10,522 nt of DNA from contig UQXE01000049.1 in assembly GCA_900544965.1 (NCBI GenBank), positions 1 through 10,522 on the forward strand. Reading direction: 5' to 3'. Position 1 is the stretch's first letter. Every line of letters starts with the position of its first letter. Made by a program: the position numbers and the translations under genes. Below the pieces are notes generated by a model. That model was not told the DNA's origin and did not search any database. It saw nothing but the letters and a program-made list of their open reading frames with translations. This stretch comes from an uncultured Eubacteriales bacterium (GTDB lineage Bacteria > Bacillota > Clostridia > Christensenellales > CAG-138). This document shows positions 1 to 6,794 of the stretch, piece by piece.

Positions 1-20
1 GCCTTCCTTTATTGTACAGC

Positions 21-155
21 TCAGCCCCACATTGTCAAGCAGGTTTGCATTTTCAGGCACATGCATGTTTCCGCTCCGTAATGATAACCGACTACAGGCG
101 CGCTTCCAATCGCATATCCAAAGAAAATCGCGTTGAAAATAAAGTTCATATACAT
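21..155 (-). pseudogene. Remnant of a MATE-family efflux transporter
   Basis: Read on the minus strand, this stretch translates to about 44 residues. They include MYMNFIFNAIFFGYAIGS followed by APVVGYHYGAE, which resembles the conserved mid-protein segment of MATE multidrug/Na+ antiporters (a membrane helix, then the GYxxGSAPxxxYHYGAE turn). Weaker likeness continues through an LK...CLTMWG stretch until a TGA at 21-23. A whole MATE protein has about 450 residues and 12 helices, so only about a tenth is present. Nothing recognisable lies upstream, because the end of the neighbouring transglutaminase-like gene occupies that sequence. I read it as a relic left by deletion. The alternative is an intact gene broken by sequencing errors and running off the left edge; this is less likely, because no MATE N-terminal half precedes it. 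The family call rests on memory of the motif. Confidence 0.5.
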
Positions 156-210
156 ACGGCCGCGGCTTTGAACGGAACCTTCCGTACTGATCCGGATTGG
201 CACAGGATAT

Positions 211-2745
211 CTACTGGCCATCAATTATAAGCCGCGAAAGCTTTATCGCCATATCTACTCCGCCTACGGTGTAGCCGCAATATCCATAAACTCCGGTTAA
301 AGGGGGAACTGCTAATAAAACCACTGGCAAGGAATCCGGATCTAAAAACATATCCCGCGCCAGCATATTGAGATTTTCCTCGAATGAATCTCTAAAAACC
401 CTCGCATTAGGATATACCGACAGGAATCGCTTAAGCGTGGGATCGTCCAGCTCGGACCAGTCGCGGATAATAAGCGCCAGCTCTATACTGCGCTCAAACA
501 CGAGTCCGCTCTCCCTAAGTTCATTTAGAAAGTGCTCGGTCGGTTCAGATCCTGGCTGTAAAAAGGCGAGCATGGCGGTTAACCCCTCCCCGCACAAGGA
601 AGACGCTGTAAGCCTGGATCCGTCCTTCATAACAAGACTAAAATCTTGAAGGGCGTTTTTCTGGAGCATATCATCAAGCCGGGCCTTTGGCATATTTATA
701 TTGCATTCTATTCTATCGCAAGGGTCAAGGCAAACTTCCTGAACATCGGCCAACTGGTTACCGTTTGGCAGCCGGTTGACAGCGACGAGGCGATAGGTTC
801 CTGGCGCCAGTTTAATCTCGTCGTATTCATTCAGGATTAGTCCATTAAACCGCTGAAGCTCAAACGCCGTGCCGGTGAGGCGGCTAAGGCTCCAGTTAAT
901 GCCGTAACTCCATGTAAACGGAGCCTCGGAGCGCAGCGCCAGCGTTGCGCTGGACGCGTATGGGAGATCAGGCCAGGCCAAAACCCAGTCCTCTTGAGAA
1001 CCAAAGAATTCAGCTCTTACGGTAACCGGATTCAGGCGTGCGCAAAGGCCTATCGCGCGGGCAAGGGCAACAAACAAGGCATTGTCGTTTCCAGGCGCAA
1101 GGCCGGTTATGGCATACCACTCCCTGCCCCTACCGCTGTTTGCTTCGGATACAATGGTTTTTGCCAGCATTTGAGGATGAGCGGCAAAGAACTCCCGCTC
1201 TGCGCCGGTCAGCGTTTCAGCCAATGCCGCACGCCATGGGCGGATCAACTCAATCCCAATGCGCGGTGATAGCAGATAATGTACATAGACCGGCTCATTG
1301 CCCTGATATAACGGAAGAAAGCGCAGCGCGTGATCCAGGTGATGATTCAAAACATCAGCGGATGTATCGCGCAAATCCTTCTCTTCCAGCGTATCCAACA
1401 GCCTTTTGGCCCAATAAACACGTTCGGCAGGCTGCCAAAGCATAAAACGCCCGATCTCCGCAACGTTTCCACACGCGGTTTTCAATACCTGCTCTAAGTC
1501 CTCACTAGGCGCGTATTGATCACAAAAGTCTTTAAAGTATCCAGCCAGCCTATTAGCTCTCAATATATTGGCAGTCCTGATCCTTTCACGGTTATGACGT
1601 TGCTGGGCGCCGTTAATCGAGTCCGCTGTTTTAATTTTAACGTCCGCCTTCGGTGCTAAAAACTCCCTGAAGCCGACGTAAGCCTCTCTTAATCCTTTTA
1701 GCACAAGCTTTACATGGATGTCTCCGCCCGGAGGAATGTCCGCTATAGCTAAGCGCGATTCAAAAGCAGCCTCAATATGCAGACTGCCGCACCCGCAGGC
1801 TATCGACACTTTGCCATGCCTGTCAGCCTTTAGGACCGCAATGGTCTGAAAGGCCGCCATATTAAGAACCTGTAGACGCAGCAGTGCTCCCATGGCCGGC
1901 GTTCCGTCTTCGTTTTGCACAGTAAAGGTGATTTCGCGGGTTACTGCGTAGCGATGGGTCTCATTGTAAAGATACGCACCGGCCCGGCGCTCAATCAAAG
2001 TTTCCTTTTTTAACCCTGGTCCGATGTAATCCGAAAACGCGCGGGTATGTATCAGCATTGCCCTGGAAGCCGCGCGAACAAACCAGCCGTGGTCAAGAAT
2101 TGGTTCCGGCTCGCAGGCCCCCAGGAATTTCCATTCTCCGTTCACGTAAACCTCCACCCAGGCGTGGTTATCGTCGCAATGGCTCCATAAGGGCGCGTAA
2201 ACCTGGCGCGCCGGAATGCCTAGGCTGCGAAAGACTGTTACCGCAAATACCGATTCTTCTCCACACCTGCCTTTTCCGGAACGGTAGGCCGTCATCGGCC
2301 CCTCGGTCCTGTCGCTGGACGCCTGATATGTGACGTGCTCGCAGCACCAGAGATTGATTTCCAGTATAGCGCGTTCCAGCGGCAGATCCCGAACACGTTC
2401 GACGACTTTCGCGTAGAAAAAGTCGCGGCAGGGCTCAAGCGTCTCTGAATTGACCCTGGGACACAGGATGAAGTGGAAAAATATATCCTCAGGAATCACT
2501 TGGTTCCAAATATTCTCCTGAAACACCCTCAGCGAGTGCGCGGCTTCACGCTCCATCTCAACAAAGGGCACTGTAACGGCGTCGGTATATGGAAGCGTTC
2601 CGTATAAATATTCAAGGCACAGCTTAAGATCGCCATAAGCGCGGCTGACACCGTGCTCAATCCGTTTGCGTATCAAAACCGGCATTGACTGCAAGGCGCT
2701 CTGAAATTTGGCGGCTGAATAGGATTTTATTGCTTCCGAAAACAT
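211..2745 (-). CDS. Multidomain transglutaminase-like protein with a degenerate second copy and thioredoxin-like C-terminus
   Basis: A protein of 844 residues with no signal peptide or membrane segment, so probably cytoplasmic. Residues 155-220 carry a transglutaminase/papain-like core: Cys161 in GRCGEES, His194 in DNHAWVEVY, and an acidic third position in GACEPEP (Glu212 or Glu214) where Asp is usual. A beta-sandwich-like region follows (about 265-355). Residues 488-600 look like a degraded repeat of the first half: VHYLLSPRIGIELIRPWRA mirrors FHFILCPRVNSETLEPCRD at 91-109, and the catalytic Cys and His align with Gly552 and Glu585. A second beta-rich segment spans about 610-685. Residues 698-844 resemble a thioredoxin/peroxiredoxin fold (DFSLVMKDGSRLTASSL, then LPVVLL...GYTVGG), with PGSEPT where CxxC would sit. 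It starts 23 bases after the fucosidase stop, behind GCGAGG, so the two are probably cotranscribed. The substrate is unknown; a peptidase or amidase acting on glycopeptides is a guess. Confidence 0.75.
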   Translation of the reverse strand: MFSEAIKSYSAAKFQSALQSMPVLIRKRIEHGVSRAYGDLKLCLEYLYGTLPYTDAVTVPFVEMEREAAHSLRVFQENIWNQVIPEDIFFHFILCPRVNSETLEPCRDFFYAKVVERVRDLPLERAILEINLWCCEHVTYQASSDRTEGPMTAYRSGKGRCGEESVFAVTVFRSLGIPARQVYAPLWSHCDDNHAWVEVYVNGEWKFLGACEPEPILDHGWFVRAASRAMLIHTRAFSDYIGPGLKKETLIERRAGAYLYNETHRYAVTREITFTVQNEDGTPAMGALLRLQVLNMAAFQTIAVLKADRHGKVSIACGCGSLHIEAAFESRLAIADIPPGGDIHVKLVLKGLREAYVGFREFLAPKADVKIKTADSINGAQQRHNRERIRTANILRANRLAGYFKDFCDQYAPSEDLEQVLKTACGNVAEIGRFMLWQPAERVYWAKRLLDTLEEKDLRDTSADVLNHHLDHALRFLPLYQGNEPVYVHYLLSPRIGIELIRPWRAALAETLTGAEREFFAAHPQMLAKTIVSEANSGRGREWYAITGLAPGNDNALFVALARAIGLCARLNPVTVRAEFFGSQEDWVLAWPDLPYASSATLALRSEAPFTWSYGINWSLSRLTGTAFELQRFNGLILNEYDEIKLAPGTYRLVAVNRLPNGNQLADVQEVCLDPCDRIECNINMPKARLDDMLQKNALQDFSLVMKDGSRLTASSLCGEGLTAMLAFLQPGSEPTEHFLNELRESGLVFERSIELALIIRDWSELDDPTLKRFLSVYPNARVFRDSFEENLNMLARDMFLDPDSLPVVLLAVPPLTGVYGYCGYTVGGVDMAIKLSRLIIDGQ

Positions 2746-2768
2746 GGATACATACCTCGCTCTATCAT

Positions 2769-4076
2769 CTATGGTTTTAGTGTAACCCTCAGCACAGTAT
2801 CCACATTATCCGGCAGAATGGGGCTGGGGCCTAAGTCGGCGAAGGCAAGCTCGGGATAGTCGCTGTGTACCCAGCTGGTGGAAACAGGAACCTCGCATCC
2901 TGTCGCAAGCATACGGATTGAATCCAGCTGTTCTGGATCGATACCCGTTAACGGAAGCGGACCCAGGGTATTTTCAAAGATATGGAGATAGAGTTCGTTC
3001 CCCTTTCTTGTTATCCTCCCCCAGTCCGGCTTTTCAATGCCGGAAGGCCCGCAGCCATAGACGCTGTCGCTGTTGAATTTCATCCATCGGCCGATTTCCC
3101 CAAGAACCTTCACGGACGCTTCCGGAAGGTTCCCATTGGGGTCGGGGCCGACGTTTAATAAAAAATTGCCGCCCTTGGATACACATTCTACCAGCTTGTG
3201 AATCAACATGGAGGCAGGTTTAAAGTCGCGGTCGGTCGCGTGGTATCCCCAGTTGCGGTTCATTGTCGCGTTAGCCTCCCAATAAACAGGCAGCCCGTTT
3301 GGATCCATAAGCCCATAAGGCGGAATAAACTGCTCGGGGGTAACGAAATCGCCATGATAAGTTGTAGGGTTTCCCTGTGCAAGGGAACCATATCCTTCAC
3401 CGCTGCATTCTAAACGATTGTTTATTATAACCTGCGGCTGAAGCGTACGAACCATCTCAATCAGTTCAGCGGCTTTCCATGCGTCGCCGCGCATCGCGTC
3501 ATAAGAAAAATCGAACCAAAGAATATCCAGCTTGCCATAATTGGCGCATAGTTCGCGTATTTGGCCATGCATGAACGTCAAGTAACGGCTCCAATCCCTG
3601 CCTTCGTTGCCGCACTCGGCGTGATTGCGCATTGGATGGTTTCTATCGCCGTAATGTGGATAATCCTCATGATACCAGTCCAACAGCGAATAGTACAGAC
3701 CTGCTCTTAGTCCCTCGGCGCGGGCAGCCTCAAGAAATTCCGCAACCAGATCCCGGCCGCACCGCGTATTTGTAGATTTGAAGTCTGTATACCCACTGTC
3801 AAAAAGACAAAAGCCGTCGTGATGCTTGGCTGTTAAAACGACATAGTTCATGCCGGCCTCTTTGGCAAGCCGCACCCATTTTTTGGGGCAAAAATCCCTT
3901 GGATTGAACTCGTAGAAATACCTCATGTATTTTTCTTTTGGTATTTGCTCAAAGCTGCGTACCCATTCCCCGCGGGCTGGTATGGAATAAAGCCCCCAAT
4001 GGATAAACATGCCAAAACGGGCGTCAAGGAACCATTTCATGCGAGCTTCATATGCATCGCGGTTAAAAGTGTACAT
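2769..4076 (-). CDS. Alpha-L-fucosidase, glycoside hydrolase family 29, cytoplasmic
   Basis: It hydrolyses terminal alpha-L-fucose from oligosaccharides by a retaining mechanism. Numbering is for the 435-residue form. The N-terminal barrel begins with the family hallmark WFLDARFGMFIHWGLYS. His85 and His86 in TAKHHDGF are the usual fucose-binding pair. Asp189 in DILWFDF is the expected nucleophile. Glu268 in YWEANATMNRNWGY is the candidate acid/base. A C-terminal beta-sandwich follows from about residue 340, opening after FLLNVGPDPNG. The frame opens at 4136, but I start at 4076 because a good GGGGAGG lies 9 bases upstream and GH29 similarity begins right after this Met. There is no signal peptide, so it should act on imported oligosaccharides. 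The next gene, 23 bases on, encodes the transglutaminase-like protein. The nearby GlcNAc catabolic genes fit a fucosyl-GlcNAc-containing substrate such as mucin or milk-type glycans; linkage specificity cannot be read from sequence. Confidence 0.93.
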   Translation of the reverse strand: MYTFNRDAYEARMKWFLDARFGMFIHWGLYSIPARGEWVRSFEQIPKEKYMRYFYEFNPRDFCPKKWVRLAKEAGMNYVVLTAKHHDGFCLFDSGYTDFKSTNTRCGRDLVAEFLEAARAEGLRAGLYYSLLDWYHEDYPHYGDRNHPMRNHAECGNEGRDWSRYLTFMHGQIRELCANYGKLDILWFDFSYDAMRGDAWKAAELIEMVRTLQPQVIINNRLECSGEGYGSLAQGNPTTYHGDFVTPEQFIPPYGLMDPNGLPVYWEANATMNRNWGYHATDRDFKPASMLIHKLVECVSKGGNFLLNVGPDPNGNLPEASVKVLGEIGRWMKFNSDSVYGCGPSGIEKPDWGRITRKGNELYLHIFENTLGPLPLTGIDPEQLDSIRMLATGCEVPVSTSWVHSDYPELAFADLGPSPILPDNVDTVLRVTLKP

Positions 4077-4085
4077 TGTAGTTGA

Positions 4086-4092
4086 CCTCCCC
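4086..4092 (-). promoter_or_regulatory. Ribosome binding site fixing the fucosidase start
   Basis: Read on the minus strand this is GGGGAGG, 9 bases before the ATG at 4076. The alternative upstream ATG at 4136 would add 20 residues without family similarity, so this site decides the start. Confidence 0.8.
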
Positions 4093-4210
4093 GTGTGTAA
4101 TCTGGTTAAAGCTTTAATTTGTACTAACTCACGCAAGGCCGCCGCGCCTTACTAAATTGTTTAAGGTTATATGGTAGGGGCATTTCTTCCGCAGGGTTGG
4201 CAACGCCCTT

Positions 4211-4225
4211 TTATCCCTGGGATAA
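4211..4225. promoter_or_regulatory. Short perfect dyad, possible operator upstream of the fucosidase
   Basis: TTATCCC-T-GGGATAA has 7-base arms around one central base and lies about 135 bases upstream of the fucosidase start. It is non-coding and symmetric like a repressor site. A dyad this short is expected by chance about once in a window of this size, and no second copy was seen. Confidence 0.25.
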
Positions 4226-4482
4226 TGGTAAGACCCGCATACGCGCCGACTAACCTACGAGCCTTCCGTTACCTGCAGCCAAATTTTGCTTGCGGAGGAT
4301 GTTATCATATACTCCCGCGGTCCTGGCCTGCATGATTCTTCTGCACGCCGTTTCGTTATGTATCGCGAAATATGGAGTACAATCGATTTATATAGACCCG
4401 ACTCAACGCGCGGTCATAGCTGCCGGTTTTAAACATATCGCCAATTTTCAGCATCCTGGGCGCATTCATGTTTCTAACGCTA

Positions 4483-5235
4483 TTAATCAGCTAAGCCGCG
4501 CGCTACTTTGCCTATATAATCACAGTCTATCATATTAAACCGGTCTTCCGGCGGATAAAGGCAGCTCCCATAATATATGGAGCGATTGCCGCTGACGGAA
4601 GTATCATTAAGGGATTTATGCGCGGCCAAATGAATCTGATCGCACCCGGTTTGAGCTATTATACGGTCCATATTTCGCAGGGTTATCCCCGCTCCTGGAA
4701 GTATCTGAATGCGGCCGGCAGCATATTGAATCATCTCCCGTACCGTATCGGCGCCGTAAAAAACATCGGGTTCCTGGCCGCTGGTTAAAACCCTCGTGAT
4801 CTTTAGGTCGATTAGTGCATCCAGCGTCGCCTTCCAGTCTGGAACTACGTCAATAGCCCTATGAAATACGGTTTCCTTGCCAGCGTCCTGTGCAATTTCG
4901 GCCAGGACGCGAGTGCGGTTGTAGTCAAGAGAGCCGTCCGGATTGAGAAAGCCGAATACCAGGCCGTCCGAACCATTGGCCAGCAGCGCATGCGCGTCTT
5001 CGACAGCGGTTGCAAATTCAGCATTGGTGTAGCAAAAGCCCCCTTCGCGCGGCCGAACCATGGTCATGATGCTCATGGAAGTTTCGCGCTTCGCCACCCG
5101 CAGGGAACCAATGGAAGGCGTAAGCCCTCCGTGGAACAGGTTGCTGTTAAGCTCAACCCGCTGTGCGCCCGCTTTATGGGCCTGGATTACATCGTCAGCG
5201 CTGCCACAGCAGACTTCTAGAATCAGACGTTTCAT
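4483..5235 (-). CDS. cutC: CutC-family TIM-barrel protein
   Basis: A 250-residue member of the CutC family (named for copper homeostasis, PF03932), predicted cytoplasmic single-domain TIM barrel. Hallmarks in order: LEVCCGS at residues 6-12, GAQRVELNSNLFHGGLTPS (23-41), MVRPREGGFCYT (59-70), DGLVFGFLNPDG (90-101), VFHRAIDVV (123-131), ILTSGQEP-like VLTSGQEP (149-156) and ILPGAGIT (178-185). Length is normal for the family. The open frame extends to 5319, but the start at 5235 fits because MKRLILEVCC is where the family begins and GTGAGG lies just upstream; the extension would also translate across the promoter. The copper role of CutC is disputed and its reaction is not established. Its promoter shares a palindrome with the divergent ROK repressor gene, which suggests co-control with amino-sugar use. 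Confidence 0.9.
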   Translation of the reverse strand: MKRLILEVCCGSADDVIQAHKAGAQRVELNSNLFHGGLTPSIGSLRVAKRETSMSIMTMVRPREGGFCYTNAEFATAVEDAHALLANGSDGLVFGFLNPDGSLDYNRTRVLAEIAQDAGKETVFHRAIDVVPDWKATLDALIDLKITRVLTSGQEPDVFYGADTVREMIQYAAGRIQILPGAGITLRNMDRIIAQTGCDQIHLAAHKSLNDTSVSGNRSIYYGSCLYPPEDRFNMIDCDYIGKVARGLAD

Positions 5236-5241
5236 TAATAA

Positions 5242-5245
5242 CCTC
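5242..5245 (-). promoter_or_regulatory. Ribosome binding site fixing the cutC start
   Basis: Minus-strand GTGAGGT places GAGG 6 bases before the ATG at 5235. The longer frame starting at 5319 would begin upstream of the predicted transcription start (about 5271), so it cannot be used from this promoter. Confidence 0.7.
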
Positions 5246-5277
5246 ACGATAAAATCAAAATTATTTTTAATATTGAT

Positions 5278-5306
5278 ATTATAATAATCATCGCTGAATA
5301 TGTCAA
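5278..5306 (-). promoter_or_regulatory. Sigma-A-type promoter for cutC
   Basis: On the minus strand, TTGACA (5306-5301) is followed by exactly 17 bases and then TATAAT (5283-5278), a perfect consensus pair. The predicted start is near 5271, giving a leader of roughly 36 bases before the cutC ATG. The -35 box lies in the left arm of the 26-base palindrome, so a protein bound there would block RNA polymerase. Confidence 0.85.
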
Positions 5307-5322
5307 TAACGCTTGACATATT
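5297..5322. promoter_or_regulatory. 26-base palindromic operator shared by divergent promoters
   Basis: The arms AATATGTCAA and TTGACATATT are perfect 10-base complements around the 6-base centre TAACGC. Each arm contains the -35 TTGACA of one of the two divergent promoters. Symmetry, length and position fit a dimeric repressor site, and the neighbouring ROK regulator is the obvious candidate ligand. No second copy was seen in the window. Part of the symmetry comes from the two -35 boxes being opposed, but the match runs 4 bases beyond each box. Confidence 0.75.
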
Positions 5323-5341
5323 ATTAATATCATCATATACT
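5313..5341 (+). promoter_or_regulatory. Sigma-A-type promoter for the ROK-nagB-kinase-nagA cluster
   Basis: TTGACA (5313-5318), a 17-base spacer and TATACT (5336-5341) form a near-perfect promoter. The start would be near 5348, with an AT-rich leader of about 70 bases before the TTG start codon. The -35 box is in the right arm of the palindrome, so the regulator gene is probably autorepressed. Confidence 0.85.
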
Positions 5342-5407
5342 TCATACTGAAAAGAGGATTTTTAATAACTTTATGTTAATAATTTCGTTTTACATACAAC
5401 AACAGTC

Positions 5408-5414
5408 GGAGGGG
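5408..5414 (+). promoter_or_regulatory. Ribosome binding site selecting a TTG start for the ROK regulator
   Basis: GGAGGGG is followed by 5 bases (TTAAG) and then TTG at 5420. The strength and spacing support this rare start codon over later in-frame ATGs at 5438 and 5468, which lack such a site. A TTG start would keep repressor levels low. Confidence 0.75.
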
Positions 5415-5419
5415 TTAAG

Positions 5420-6613
5420 TTGAACTTAAGTCAGAGAATGGATCGCGAGCTAATGCGGCGGAACAATATGAGGCTGATCCTAGCTTCGGTGCTGAAGGCT
5501 GGTGAAGTATCCAGAGCATGCCTGGCTGAGTCAACTGGAATGAGCGCTATGTCGGTTGGCCGTATCGCCGACGAGCTGATCGGGCGGGGACTGTTGCAGG
5601 AGCGGGAAAAATCGGAGGTAAAGCAAAACGCGGCGGGGCGACCGCCAAAGGCGCTGTCGCTGCCAATAGACAAGCTTTTGTGCTGCGGCGTATATTTGGA
5701 TAAGCGTATTCTGTATTTGGGCATAACGGATCCTTTGGGAAACCTTAAGGACATGGAAGCGGTTCCGTATGCTTCGGATGGGGAATTGCTGCCTGAGCGG
5801 GTTCTGCCATGGATTGCGGAACAGATCGGCGCATATCTCAATAAATGGAGGGGAAAGGGTCTGCTGAATAAGGTGGGCGTCGCCGTTCCTGGTATTGTTG
5901 ATATCCATAAGGGCGATATGCTCTTTTCCGCCAACCTTCATTGGAGGAATGTCGCAGTCACCGAACATCTCAAAGAACGCTTGCCGGATTATTGCTTTTA
6001 TCTTGAGAACGATACAAAGGCGTTGGCTCAGGCTGTCTATCGCTTTAGAAATGAGGCTGACACACAAAATATGGTGCTTCTAAGCCTGGGCGACGGCATT
6101 GGTTCGGCCGCTATTCTAAACGGTCAGATTTGCCGTTCCGCTCAAAACATGGCTGGCGAAATCGGTCATATCATTCTGAATCCGGCGGGAAAGGTCTGTG
6201 AGTGCGGACAGACCGGATGTCTGCAGACCAACCTGGCCCAAAGCGCCATTTTGAACGAGGCGCGGAGCGTTTATCCGGATATCACAATGGATGAGCTGTT
6301 GACGCGCTCAAGACGTGGAGAGCCATTTGCGGCGGCGTTGATCAACCAGGTGGTGGGCTATATCTCAACAGCAATCAATCTGCTCGCCAACACCTATGCG
6401 CCGGAAGTGATAGTGTTAAGCGGCAGTACCATCTGGGATCATCCGCTTCTATGCAGTATGGTTGAACGAAATTATAGAAACCGCCTCAATGAATATATGC
6501 AAGACGCCTTCAAGCTCAGATTTGACGCCTTTGGTATCAGCGGATATATAGTCGGCGCAGGCGCGATTGCATTTGAGCGTGTTGTTGACGCACTTTGCGT
6601 CGTATATGCGTAA
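5420..6613 (+). CDS. ROK-family (NagC/XylR-type) transcriptional repressor
   Basis: A 397-residue protein joining a winged helix-turn-helix DNA-binding domain to a ROK sugar-binding domain. Residues 15-65 form the helix-turn-helix (VSRACLAESTGMSAMSVGRIADEL region), with a GRPPKAL linker at 73-79 as is common in ROK repressors. The sensor domain shows GVAVPGIVD (153-161), the END triad of ligand contacts (196-198), and SLGDGIGSA (222-230). The zinc-binding set is also present: His250 in GEIGH plus Cys260, Cys262 and Cys267 in CECGQTGC. In the family, sugar or sugar phosphate binding releases DNA. The next genes are nagB, a kinase and nagA, so GlcNAc or GlcNAc-6-P is the likely inducer (inference). 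It probably binds the palindrome at 5297-5322 and so controls itself, the nag genes and cutC. It could retain kinase activity, but the helix-turn-helix argues for regulation. Confidence 0.9.
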   Translation: MNLSQRMDRELMRRNNMRLILASVLKAGEVSRACLAESTGMSAMSVGRIADELIGRGLLQEREKSEVKQNAAGRPPKALSLPIDKLLCCGVYLDKRILYLGITDPLGNLKDMEAVPYASDGELLPERVLPWIAEQIGAYLNKWRGKGLLNKVGVAVPGIVDIHKGDMLFSANLHWRNVAVTEHLKERLPDYCFYLENDTKALAQAVYRFRNEADTQNMVLLSLGDGIGSAAILNGQICRSAQNMAGEIGHIILNPAGKVCECGQTGCLQTNLAQSAILNEARSVYPDITMDELLTRSRRGEPFAAALINQVVGYISTAINLLANTYAPEVIVLSGSTIWDHPLLCSMVERNYRNRLNEYMQDAFKLRFDAFGISGYIVGAGAIAFERVVDALCVVYA

Positions 6614-6652
6614 TGGGCTTAGACATGCCATACATTAACCGTTCGTGGCGAT

Positions 6653-6681
6653 TTTGCAGCAAGCGTCCGTATGAGCATAAT
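6653..6681 (+). promoter_or_regulatory. Possible weak internal promoter before nagB
   Basis: TTTGCA (6653-6658) and CATAAT (6676-6681) are separated by 17 bases, matching consensus at 4 of 6 and 5 of 6 positions. It lies in the 181-base gap between the regulator and nagB, and could let nagB-kinase-nagA be expressed separately. CATGCCA (6624-6630) and TGGCATG (6683-6689) bracket it as an inverted pair, which may be chance. Confidence 0.3.
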
Positions 6682-6727
6682 TTGGCATGGCGGTTGCGCT
6701 CAAAACGCACGCGCGAATAAATGGATA

Positions 6728-6742
6728 CGGCGTTAGACGCCG
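6728..6742 (+). other. Short GC-rich hairpin in the nagB leader
   Basis: CGGCGT-TAG-ACGCCG forms a 6-base-pair stem 52 bases before the nagB ATG. No T-run follows, so it is not an intrinsic terminator. It might stabilise or pause a processed nagB transcript; no function can be assigned. Confidence 0.3.
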
Positions 6743-6794
6743 GACTGCTTAAACACCGAAAGTTAACCTAAAGAAACACAGGGACGAAAGCAAT

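Larger units (their letters stand above)
4077..4482. other. 406-base gap between fucosidase and cutC with no convincing gene
   Basis: I find no confident gene, RNA or terminator here, and no good sigma-A promoter toward the fucosidase. Its transcript may begin at a weak site or read through from cutC. On the minus strand two short overlapping open stretches occur: a 37-codon frame with ATG at about 4469 ending near 4357, and an adjacent frame ending near 4252. Both look mildly protein-like, but I do not recognise them and neither has a good ribosome binding site. They may be relics of a decayed gene. A short dyad at 4211-4225 is listed separately. Confidence 0.5.

Noticed and set aside
1..66. 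Minus-strand frame from an ATG at 66, open to the left edge (22 codons)
   Set aside because: GGAG lies nearby and the frame stays open, but 22 codons are too few to identify, and the start falls inside the MATE-like relic.
4077..4136. Upstream extension of the fucosidase (20 extra residues)
   Set aside because: The ATG at 4076 has the good ribosome binding site and family similarity begins there.
4290..4538. Plus-strand 82-codon frame with a hydrophobic start
   Set aside because: It needs a TTG start, overlaps the cutC 3' end on the other strand, and has no recognised similarity.
5431..6067. Two long minus-strand frames opposite the ROK regulator
   Set aside because: They mirror a well-supported gene, lack ribosome binding sites and show no family motifs.
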